NCBI GenBank assembly: GCA_030740295.1
Contig: JASLXP010000027.1
Span: 1 to 13,012, forward strand
Source of the DNA: Planctomycetota bacterium
Lineage (GTDB): Bacteria; Planctomycetota; PUPC01; JACPCR01
Reading direction: 5' to 3'
DNA: 13,012 nt
Under the pieces are notes generated by a model. That model saw nothing but the letters and a program-made list of their open reading frames with translations. It searched no databases and was not told the DNA's origin. The translations under genes and the position numbers were made by a program. This document shows positions 6,667 through 13,012 of this stretch, one piece after another. How positions within the stretch are numbered: position 1 is the stretch's first letter; each line of letters begins with the position of its first letter.

Positions 6667-7809
6667 ATGTTTGAACAGAGCAGGAATCCTGTGACAGTTC
6701 TCGAGCGAGGACGGACCTTTCTCTTTTCTGCTTTCTCGCTCACGGTGCATGTGCCATTCATTGTGATGGCGTGCCAGTCCTACGGCGAGGTCGGCACCAA
6801 TTCGAGCCCGGCAGCCAAGCGGACGAGAGAGGAAGTTGAAAAGCTCATCGCCAAGGCCGGGAAAGAGACGCCGGACTGGTGGGAAGCGGTGCCGCTGCAG
6901 TATCCCAAAACACTGGACTTGAGTTGGCCCAAGCCTCCGCCCGGTTGGAATCCCCGCAAACATATCCGGCACTATATGTTCAGCATCATCAACGAGAATC
7001 CATCGCGTTGGAAGATGGGAACGAAGTTCATGCACCACGTTCTTTCGGTCAACGAAGAAAATCCCGTGCGGTGGCAGGCAATGGAAGCGCTCGGCCTCTG
7101 CTATTACGACCTGCTGCGGGATTGGGCGCGCGCCGCTTTCTGGTGGCGGGAATCAGGTACTTCCAACATCAACCACCTCGTCGGGATGGCCAACTGCTAC
7201 TGGCAGCTTGGCAGTAAAGAGATGGCGATGGAACAGCTCCGGAAAATCCAGGTGGACTACACCCGATACGGCTCGGCGATCAAGCTGTGGTCTGAGATGG
7301 ATGAGCTGCAGGAAGGGCTGAGGCTGTCCGGGGTATCCGCCGCGGATGGTGAGCCGAGCGGCCCCCTCATGGGCGCTGGCGACGCCTGCCGTTGGCACGA
7401 CAGATTCGAACAGGCAAAGGGCTATTACCAGAAAGTGATGTCGCTCTCTGCCGGCAAAAAGAAGGGGATTCGCGAACGAAACAGTGGACGAGCGAAAGCT
7501 GCATTACAGCACATGGCTCTGTTCGAAACGCTCGACCTGAAACGGATCCCTGACGGCACATACGCAGGTTCCAGCCTGGCTTATACTGGCCAACTCGCCG
7601 TGGCCGTCACCGTGAGAGAAGGGAAGATCACGTCCATTCGAGTGACCCGCCACCGCGAGAGACAATATTTCACGGCGTTGAAAGACACGCCCCGAAAGAT
7701 TCTGCTGAAGCAGGGCCTGAAAGGAATCGACGCGACGAGCGGAGCGACCCTGACCTCCGAAGCGGTCATTCACGCAACAGCCAAAGCCCTGGCAGGCGCC
7801 TTGAGATGA
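6667..7809 (+). CDS. Probable lipoprotein with TPR-like region and C-terminal FMN-binding domain
   Basis: A 380-residue probable exported flavoprotein. After Arg13 and Arg16 a hydrophobic stretch (17-35) leads to Val-Met-Ala-Cys36, an acceptable though imperfect lipobox. Residues 100-290 are helical with TPR-like repeats (for example around 134-195 and 239-262). The C-terminal FMN_bind domain (about 294-380), the type found in NqrC, RnfG and NosR, opens with DGTYAG and ends with Asp355-Ala-Thr-Ser-Gly-Ala-Thr361. That fits the Dxx(S/T)GAT motif where ApbE attaches FMN to Thr, so a covalently flavinylated, membrane-anchored electron carrier or redox sensor is likely. The ATG at 6667 has only a weak GAAG just upstream. 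The gene is 250 bases from both neighbours; the next gene encodes a flavin-reductase-like protein. The TPR portion suggests a protein partner. Domain calls are by eye. Confidence 0.82.
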   Translation: MFEQSRNPVTVLERGRTFLFSAFSLTVHVPFIVMACQSYGEVGTNSSPAAKRTREEVEKLIAKAGKETPDWWEAVPLQYPKTLDLSWPKPPPGWNPRKHIRHYMFSIINENPSRWKMGTKFMHHVLSVNEENPVRWQAMEALGLCYYDLLRDWARAAFWWRESGTSNINHLVGMANCYWQLGSKEMAMEQLRKIQVDYTRYGSAIKLWSEMDELQEGLRLSGVSAADGEPSGPLMGAGDACRWHDRFEQAKGYYQKVMSLSAGKKKGIRERNSGRAKAALQHMALFETLDLKRIPDGTYAGSSLAYTGQLAVAVTVREGKITSIRVTRHRERQYFTALKDTPRKILLKQGLKGIDATSGATLTSEAVIHATAKALAGALR

Positions 7810-7913
7810 TATAGTCACTGTCCCGCTATTTGCCGAATCCCGTCGGTGGAGCAAGACAAAAGATTTACTGCCGAACTTGTGCGTCATGTGCGTTTGCCCT
7901 TAATCAGATTCTA

Positions 7914-7959
7914 ACCACGGATAGCAAAGCCATCCCACGGATTAAGACGGTTTTAATCC
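7914..7959 (+). repeat. CACGGAT repeat with a small stem-loop
   Basis: CCACGGAT occurs at 7915-7922 and 7935-7942, and GGATTAA (7939-7945) pairs with TTAATCC (7953-7959) over a 7-base loop. This resembles CACGGATTAAGACGG-type intergenic repeats I associate with PVC-type genomes. No T-run follows on the + strand. The remaining bases of the 252-base gap show nothing recognisable. Confidence 0.4.
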
Positions 7960-8061
7960 TTTGGATGCCTTGCCATCTGTGATAAGAATCCCTCGGTGGC
8001 GGCCAACGGCTGCCGTATGGAGCTTGCGAAATTCAGATTTACCTTCACGCCCTGAGAACCA

Positions 8062-8637
8062 ATGGCAAAAAAGAGAATTAAACCATCCAGACCCGTCTAC
8101 CCGAGCCCGGCGGCCCTGATCACTTCCATCGATCCTGACGGTAAGGCGAACATCATCACACTTGGCGAAGTCTACAACCTGAGTATTTTCGACCCGGTGA
8201 TCGTTGGCATTTCCATTGCCAAGCCCAGGTACTCCCACACACTGATCTGCCAGACCGGTGAGTTCGTCGTCAACATCCCTACCGCATCCATGGTCGAGAA
8301 GGTGGACCAGTGCGGCACCATGTCCGGCCGGGACGTGGACAAGTTTGAGGTCGTCGGGCTCACTCCCATCCCTGCCACGCGAGTGGCGCCGCCTCTCATC
8401 GATGAATGTCCAATCAACCTGGAATGCCGACTGCTGGGAAATGAGGAGATCGGTGACCACGATATGTTCAAAGGAGAAGTGATCACACAGCATGTCGATG
8501 AGGAAGCCCTCGACGAAGACCTCCGCATCAGAATCGATAAGTTGGACACATTGTGCTATGTCCTTGGGGAATACTGGTCCGTGGGTCAGAAACTCGGCAA
8601 TCACGGCTTCACACGCAAGCCACAGACGAAATCCTGA
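8062..8637 (+). CDS. Flavin-reductase-like FMN-binding split-barrel protein
   Basis: A 191-residue cytoplasmic protein of the flavin-reductase-like family, whose members bind FMN in a split beta-barrel and either reduce free flavin with NAD(P)H or act as flavoredoxins. The family pattern is visible: YPSPAALITS (13-22) with a following Lys-Ala-Asn-Ile-Ile-Thr strand where the FMN phosphate is usually held, then DPVIVGISIAKPRYSHTLI (44-62) and GEFVVNIP (66-73). Length is normal. The ATG has only a weak GAG upstream, and no better start is in frame nearby. Fourteen bases separate its stop from the next start, so it probably leads a three-gene operon. A role in reducing an extracytoplasmic flavoprotein or supplying a partner is possible, but nothing in the sequence identifies it. 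Confidence 0.88.
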   Translation: MAKKRIKPSRPVYPSPAALITSIDPDGKANIITLGEVYNLSIFDPVIVGISIAKPRYSHTLICQTGEFVVNIPTASMVEKVDQCGTMSGRDVDKFEVVGLTPIPATRVAPPLIDECPINLECRLLGNEEIGDHDMFKGEVITQHVDEEALDEDLRIRIDKLDTLCYVLGEYWSVGQKLGNHGFTRKPQTKS

Positions 8638-8642
8638 AGGAG
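8637..8642 (+). promoter_or_regulatory. Ribosome-binding site fixing the start at 8652
   Basis: AAGGAG overlaps the last base of the flavin-reductase stop codon and lies 9 bases before the ATG at 8652. It is the best Shine-Dalgarno sequence in the window and decides against the longer frame beginning at 8553, which would overlap the upstream gene by 85 bases. Confidence 0.85.
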
Positions 8643-8651
8643 ACATCAACG

Positions 8652-9464
8652 ATGGGTGAAAACACTCTTGTCGGCGCACATCCCTGGGTCTATGCGGCTC
8701 GTCAGGAAGGATACGACATATACCCAATCCTCGAACAGATCTTCGCGGACATGAGCGCGGCGGGAATGGAATGCGTCGAGCTGATGCACACGGCCTTCCG
8801 CCATGATGGATCGGTCGAGACGATTCGCGATCTGTCGAGCCGGTATTCACTGCCCGTCATCGGTACGTCCTTCGGCGGGAGTATGTGGAAGTGGGAAGAG
8901 CACGACGCCATCCTGGAAGATGCCCGGTCCGTCATCTCCCGGCTCGCGGAAGTCGGCGGCCGAAAGCTCGGTACATCGGTCGGCGGCGCGTCGGCGCCCA
9001 AGACACCGGATCAACTGGATGCCCAGGCCAAGCTCCTTGAAAAGCTCATCGCCCTCTGCAATGAAAACGGCATCGTCCTCAATCTCCACAACCACACGTA
9101 CGAAGTCGAGAACAACGAGCACGACCTGAACGGCACGCTTGCTCGTATTCCTGAGGTAAAGCTTGGTCCCGACCTCAACTGGCTGGTGCGCGGAGGCGTT
9201 GATCCTGTCGGTTTTATCCGGAGACACTCCGACCGAATCGTCTTCATTCATCTCCGGGACCAGAAATCCGATGGAAAGTGGACTGAAGCGATGGGGGAAG
9301 GCGACATGGATCACGGGGCCATCGCCCGCGCTCTGGAAGAGGCAAACTTCAGCGGCGAGGCCGTCATCGAGCTCGCCCACGAGTCAGGCTTCGAGCTGAC
9401 CCGTCCCCTCCGGGAAAGCCTGCGTATCAGCCGTGAGTTCGTACGGGATGAAATGGGGTATTGA
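8652..9464 (+). CDS. Sugar phosphate isomerase/epimerase-like TIM-barrel protein (AP endonuclease 2 / IolE-like)
   Basis: A 270-residue cytoplasmic protein of the xylose-isomerase-like TIM-barrel superfamily, in which isomerases, epimerases and dehydratases of sugars or inositols use a divalent metal. Likely metal or active-site residues: Glu43 in VELMHT, His146/His148 in LNLHNHTYE with Glu151, Asp174 in LGPDLNW, His200 in FIHLRD, and Glu240 in AVIEL; the GGVDPVGFIRR segment (181-191) is typical of the IolE-like branch. The start follows a strong ribosome-binding site. It lies 14 bases after a flavin-reductase-like gene and 3 bases before a gene for a secreted protein, so all three are probably co-transcribed. 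This suggests intracellular handling of a sugar or cyclitol released outside the cell. Exact substrate unknown. Confidence 0.88.
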   Translation: MGENTLVGAHPWVYAARQEGYDIYPILEQIFADMSAAGMECVELMHTAFRHDGSVETIRDLSSRYSLPVIGTSFGGSMWKWEEHDAILEDARSVISRLAEVGGRKLGTSVGGASAPKTPDQLDAQAKLLEKLIALCNENGIVLNLHNHTYEVENNEHDLNGTLARIPEVKLGPDLNWLVRGGVDPVGFIRRHSDRIVFIHLRDQKSDGKWTEAMGEGDMDHGAIARALEEANFSGEAVIELAHESGFELTRPLRESLRISREFVRDEMGY

Positions 9465-9467
9465 CCC

Positions 9468-10970
9468 ATGCTTAATTCCGCTGCCTTGTTTCTGATTGTC
9501 GCTACCTCATGGGCAGAAGACCCGGCAGGCGATCCGGCCGAGAATCTGCAAAGGATAAAAGATCTCATCCCTCCGTTATCGAATCCGCTAAAGGATCGAC
9601 TTCCGCTGCTCGCCTGGCACAGCAAGGGTGTGCCGACGGGGCTGACCGACGGTAGCGTCAAGGAGGTGTGGGACGCCTATATCGAGCGAGGGCTCATGCC
9701 GTTGTGCATCGCGGCCAACACTCCTGAAACAGCGAAAGATTATCTGCCGATCTTCAAATACCTCACCCGCCGAAAATTTCCCATCGTCATCCTGCCCCAG
9801 GGCTGGGTGCAGCGGATGTTCATCAATCGCGAAAAGCCTGACCTGGCATGTCCCCACTCGGCTCCGGCCAAAAGGGATCATGACTTCCCCTGTCCCGCCT
9901 ACATGATGGAGACACCGAAGCTCCCGGCGGAGGCGAAGAAGGTCGAAACTGTGTGCCGAATTTACAGGGACGCCGGGGTGGACATCCGAATGATCCTCAT
10001 CGATTACGAATCCGCGGCATATCTACGAAACAGAGGGGACCAGGAGGAACGAGTGCAGGAAGCTCTCGCGGAAGCAGCAAAGTGTCCGCGCTGTGTGAAG
10101 CGATTCGGGGCTGAGCGGCTGGCAAGCCCTGACGAGTACCGCAAGGTCGTGGACGAAGCGCGTGCCCACACTGTCCGCGTTGGGCTCTGCGATCCTGCTC
10201 GCCGGGTTTTCCCGGACCTGCCAATAGGCAACTTCTACGCCTGGCCAGTGGACCGCGAAGAGCCGCGGCGCGAGGGCCACTACTCCGCCTACGGATGGCC
10301 GGGAAGCGGGATGAACGTGGCACAGCCGCGCTGCTACGTTCCAGCCGGTTGGGGCGGGGCAGGCAGGTCTCAGGAAAGAATCGATTGGAATGCTTTCTAC
10401 TATTGCCTGTCTTCGTTTTCCCGTGCGAAGAAGGTTCTCCGAGAAGATGAGCTTCTCATTCCCTGGCTGAGCCTGTTCCATCAGGGTCGATACCAGCCCC
10501 GTATTCAAAAAGGCGTAAGACTCCCCTCGCGGGAGTCCTGGCGGGAGATGGTTTGCCACATGATGCTGCGCGGAACGGAGACGTTCGCCATGTTCACCGG
10601 CGGCTATTTCCGAGGTACCTTTCCCGATGACTTCAAGTACCCGGAGATCGCCAAAGCTGGAGAGTGGATCTACGACGTTGTGGATGTTCAGATTGCTTTC
10701 AACGAAATGCTGGCCTTCAACGATTTCATCCGCCGCGGAAAAGTGCTTAATCTCGAAATCACTGGAGATTACTCAAAACTTGACGAGACCACTGCGACCT
10801 GGAGCGGCGTGGCGACAGAGGAGAAAGCACTTATTCGAACGGTCAGCTTCAAACCGGAAATCGTGAAAGAGATCACGGTCTTTGAGCGAGAAGTGAAGCT
10901 GCCCTTCAAACGGGGCGGGCAGTTTTTCTGGGTGTTGCCCGACGGCAAGATCACGCCAATCACCGACTGA
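9468..10970 (+). CDS. Secreted protein of unrecognised family, possibly glycoside-hydrolase-like
   Basis: I do not recognise a named family. The 500-residue product starts with a short signal peptide (MLNSAALFLIVATSWA, likely cleaved before Glu17), so it is probably periplasmic or outside the cell. Strand-helix alternation, with hydrophobic strands such as FPIVILPQGW (104-113) and DIRMILIDYES (172-182, holding Asp179 and Glu181 at a strand end), suggests a TIM-barrel fold of the glycoside-hydrolase kind. Other marks are a CPRC pair (206/209), aromatic-rich stretches (256-281, 306-313), HMMLRGTETFAMFTGGY (364-380) and a C-terminal beta-rich tail (425-500) like an accessory sandwich domain. There is no membrane helix. 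The start lies 3 bases after the preceding stop. Function is inferred only from shape and operon context; an inactive carbohydrate-binding barrel is an alternative. Confidence 0.85.
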   Translation: MLNSAALFLIVATSWAEDPAGDPAENLQRIKDLIPPLSNPLKDRLPLLAWHSKGVPTGLTDGSVKEVWDAYIERGLMPLCIAANTPETAKDYLPIFKYLTRRKFPIVILPQGWVQRMFINREKPDLACPHSAPAKRDHDFPCPAYMMETPKLPAEAKKVETVCRIYRDAGVDIRMILIDYESAAYLRNRGDQEERVQEALAEAAKCPRCVKRFGAERLASPDEYRKVVDEARAHTVRVGLCDPARRVFPDLPIGNFYAWPVDREEPRREGHYSAYGWPGSGMNVAQPRCYVPAGWGGAGRSQERIDWNAFYYCLSSFSRAKKVLREDELLIPWLSLFHQGRYQPRIQKGVRLPSRESWREMVCHMMLRGTETFAMFTGGYFRGTFPDDFKYPEIAKAGEWIYDVVDVQIAFNEMLAFNDFIRRGKVLNLEITGDYSKLDETTATWSGVATEEKALIRTVSFKPEIVKEITVFEREVKLPFKRGGQFFWVLPDGKITPITD

Positions 10971-11147
10971 GCACTCAAGGAGGCCTTCGCCCACGACTCC
11001 TGACGTAGATGTCAAGTTCTCTTCAGATCAATGGCGGCCGGCGACAGTGCGGAAAGATTCGGTGACCGGTTGGGCACTTCGCGAAGACTTGGGATACTGT
11101 TGCTCCTCGTCTTCCGAACCGTGCTCTGACACCACCATTTCTTTCCT

Positions 11148-13012
11148 ATGCCCATATCCATACAGTGCTCAGATGAAGGCTGCAAAGCCGAACTGATATG
11201 CCCGGACGATGCATCCGGACGCAGCGTCAAATGTCCCTCCTGTCAGACAGAAAACAGTGTGCCCAAAGACGCGGCGATCAGTATGGGCACGCTGGGTGGA
11301 TATGAACTGCAAAAGAAAATTGGCGAAGGTGGTATGGGAGCGGTGTATGAGGCCATCCAGACCAGGCTGGCGCGCAAGGTCGCGGTGAAAGTGCTGTCCC
11401 ACAGATTTACGGAGGATGAGCTTTTCCTCGGCCGATTCCAGCGTGAGGCCAAATCCGCGGCGGTACTGAATCATCCGAACATCGTTCAGGTTTTCGATAT
11501 CGACCAGGATGGTCTATGCCATTTCTTTTCCATGGAGTTTGTCGAAGGTGAGACAGTCCTCGAACGGATGAAGCGGGAAGGGAAGATTCCTCTGGATGAT
11601 GCTCTGCAGATTATCGAGTCCGTTACAGAGGCTCTGGGCGATGCGATAAGAGAGTCGATCATCCACCGCGACATCAAGCCCGAAAACATCATCCTCAGTA
11701 CCAGGGGACGCATCAAGATCGCCGACCTCGGTCTGGCCAAGAGTGTGGATGAGGAAGACCAGAGCATGACGCAAACGGGTTCGTCCCTTGGCACGCCTTA
11801 CTACATGTCGCCGGAACAGGCAAAGGACGCCGCGTCCGTCGACCATCGCGCAGACATCTACGCGCTCGGTATTACCTTGCTGCACATGCTGACGGGCAAG
11901 CGTCCCTTTTCCGGCAAGACGGCATATGCAATCATCCTCGCCCACTCCCAGGATAAGCTGCCGGCCGGCGGCGAGCTCGGCACAGATCTGCCAACGGAGG
12001 TTGACGCGCTCATTCAGAAGATGGCCGCCAAAAAAGCTGATGATCGGTTTCAGACCTATGAAGATCTGTTGAGTGAGATCAGAAGAGTAAGCGGCAGCCC
12101 TGCCGTCCAAGGACAGGTTCCTGCAGTAGACAGTGGTCCTGGCGCTCCGCGGCAGGGTTCTGTTGAGGCTCCTGAAAAAGGTGAAGACCTCCAACAGGCT
12201 GCCACTGTCTCTGCTGTCAAGCCAACTCCCGAGCCATCACCTGAAGAGAGCAAAACCGAAAGTGATCTTCGCGGCGCCATGACCATGGCCGCGCCGCCGC
12301 CCCCGAGACAGCCACCGAAAGCCCTGGTAGGCGTCATCGCCGTCGCGGCCCTCATCGCCATCGTCTTCATCCTTTTGACATCAGGCCCGAATGGACCCGT
12401 TGTCGATGAAGAGACAACTGTTCCACCTGTTACGGGCGGCGACGTCAGCTCCATCAACCCGGATATCAAGAAGACCATTGATCCGGAACCTGCCAGTGTC
12501 GTTGATCCAGACCAGCCAATCGCAGCCAATCCCGCGGGAGGTGTGAACCCGTTGCCGAAGGCCTTAACTAAGACCTTTGAAGTGCCGGACGGCGGCGTTG
12601 ACAACCACAACCGTCCCATTCGCAAGGGCGTCGACAAAGCCACCGGCTATCCGCTCGAGGTGCGTCACATCAGAACCGGGTCCCATTATGTTTTTATTCC
12701 TGCTGGCAAGTTCACGATGGGCACCCCACCTGATGAACCGCACCGCTCTGATGATGAAAGGCTGCACCCGGTCACGCTGTCGAGGCCTTTCTATATGGCA
12801 AAGTACGAGACGACGGTTGGCGAATTCGAAATGTATGCAGCGGAGGCCAAACCTGTCACCGGCGCCGAGAAAAAGCTGGGCGCGTATGTCTGGGACAAAG
12901 GATGGAAGTTGCGTCCCGACGCCAATTGGCGCAACCCTTATTTCGAGCAGACACCCAAACATCCGGCCGCCGTCATCGGGCATAGCGACACTTCTCAATT
13001 CGTGAAGTTCCT
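11148..13012 (+). CDS. Membrane Ser/Thr protein kinase fused to FGE/sulfatase-modifying domain (3' partial)
   Basis: At least 621 codons, open at the window end. The ATG at 11148 is the first start after an in-frame TGA at 11127. Domains: zinc-ribbon-like N-terminus (Cys7, Cys12, Cys29, Cys32); PknB-type kinase (about 52-315) with glycine loop GEGGMGAVYEA (59-69), Lys81, Glu100, catalytic HRDIKPEN (173-180; Asp175), metal-binding Asp193 as DLG rather than DFG, an activation loop rich in Ser/Thr (206-217) and SPEQ (221-224); Pro/Glu-rich linker; one membrane helix (391-411); acidic, Pro-rich extracellular linker; and the start of an FGE-sulfatase domain (about 512 on) with FIPAGKFTMGTP and PFYMAKYETT. 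The kinase is complete and looks active, facing the cytoplasm. Its FGE active site lies beyond the window, so whether it is catalytic or a binding module cannot be judged. No Shine-Dalgarno sequence. It is 177 bases from the upstream operon. Confidence 0.93.
   Translation, partial: MPISIQCSDEGCKAELICPDDASGRSVKCPSCQTENSVPKDAAISMGTLGGYELQKKIGEGGMGAVYEAIQTRLARKVAVKVLSHRFTEDELFLGRFQREAKSAAVLNHPNIVQVFDIDQDGLCHFFSMEFVEGETVLERMKREGKIPLDDALQIIESVTEALGDAIRESIIHRDIKPENIILSTRGRIKIADLGLAKSVDEEDQSMTQTGSSLGTPYYMSPEQAKDAASVDHRADIYALGITLLHMLTGKRPFSGKTAYAIILAHSQDKLPAGGELGTDLPTEVDALIQKMAAKKADDRFQTYEDLLSEIRRVSGSPAVQGQVPAVDSGPGAPRQGSVEAPEKGEDLQQAATVSAVKPTPEPSPEESKTESDLRGAMTMAAPPPPRQPPKALVGVIAVAALIAIVFILLTSGPNGPVVDEETTVPPVTGGDVSSINPDIKKTIDPEPASVVDPDQPIAANPAGGVNPLPKALTKTFEVPDGGVDNHNRPIRKGVDKATGYPLEVRHIRTGSHYVFIPAGKFTMGTPPDEPHRSDDERLHPVTLSRPFYMAKYETTVGEFEMYAAEAKPVTGAEKKLGAYVWDKGWKLRPDANWRNPYFEQTPKHPAAVIGHSDTSQFVKF

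Noticed and set aside
8553..8651. 33-codon N-terminal extension of the TIM-barrel gene
   Set aside because: It would overlap the flavin-reductase gene by 85 bases, while a strong AAGGAG site and the natural fold start support 8652.
7942..8850. 302-codon minus-strand frame over the flavin reductase region
   Set aside because: It spans a repeat gap and two well-supported + strand genes and shows no recognisable protein pattern.
11070..11098. Sigma70-like promoter TTGGGC-17-GATACT before the kinase gene
   Set aside because: Spacing is ideal but only 7 of 12 consensus bases match; such matches are expected by chance and the organism's promoter rules are unknown.

Overview
The window comes from a Gram-negative bacterium with moderately high GC. 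All nine recognisable genes lie on the + strand. A PknB-type kinase fused to a formylglycine-generating-enzyme (FGE) domain, a phytanoyl-CoA dioxygenase-like (PhyH) protein, a xylose-isomerase-like TIM barrel, a secreted protein of unknown family, sparse Shine-Dalgarno use and short GC-rich palindromes between genes all suggest Planctomycetota or a neighbouring lineage (PVC-like, Hydrogenedentes or Poribacteria-like). This is inference from gene content; no phylogenetic marker is present.

Region 1 (1-5494) is a chemosensory block. It holds the C-terminal part of a methyl-accepting protein (5' end outside the window), a 593-base gap packed with palindromic repeats, a large hybrid CheA kinase (two HPt domains, dimerisation, ATPase, CheW-like and receiver domains), a single-domain CheY-like receiver, and an LpxA-family acyltransferase whose start codon overlaps the receiver's stop codon by one base. 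No CheB, CheR, separate CheW or motility gene is visible.

Region 2 (5495-7809) has a stand-alone PhyH-family Fe(II)/2-oxoglutarate oxygenase-like gene. After a gap with GATTCA-type repeats comes a probable lipoprotein combining a TPR-like middle with a C-terminal FMN-binding domain that carries a covalent-flavinylation motif.

Region 3 (7810-10970) looks like a three-gene operon: a flavin-reductase-like FMN protein, an AP-endonuclease-2/IolE-like TIM-barrel protein (14 bases after it, with a good ribosome-binding site) and a secreted 500-residue protein of unrecognised family (3 bases further on). This pattern fits processing of an extracellular or sugar-derived substrate, but no substrate can be named.

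Region 4 (10971-13012) starts a membrane-spanning Ser/Thr kinase: zinc-ribbon-like N-terminus, complete kinase domain, one membrane helix, and an FGE/sulfatase-modifying domain cut by the window end.

The most unusual features are the mirror-symmetric array of six hairpins between the receptor and cheA, and the LpxA-like protein, which sits in a signalling operon rather than with lipid A genes and appears to lack several substrate-contacting residues known from E. coli LpxA. No tRNA, rRNA, CRISPR array, insertion sequence or convincing intrinsic terminator was seen.
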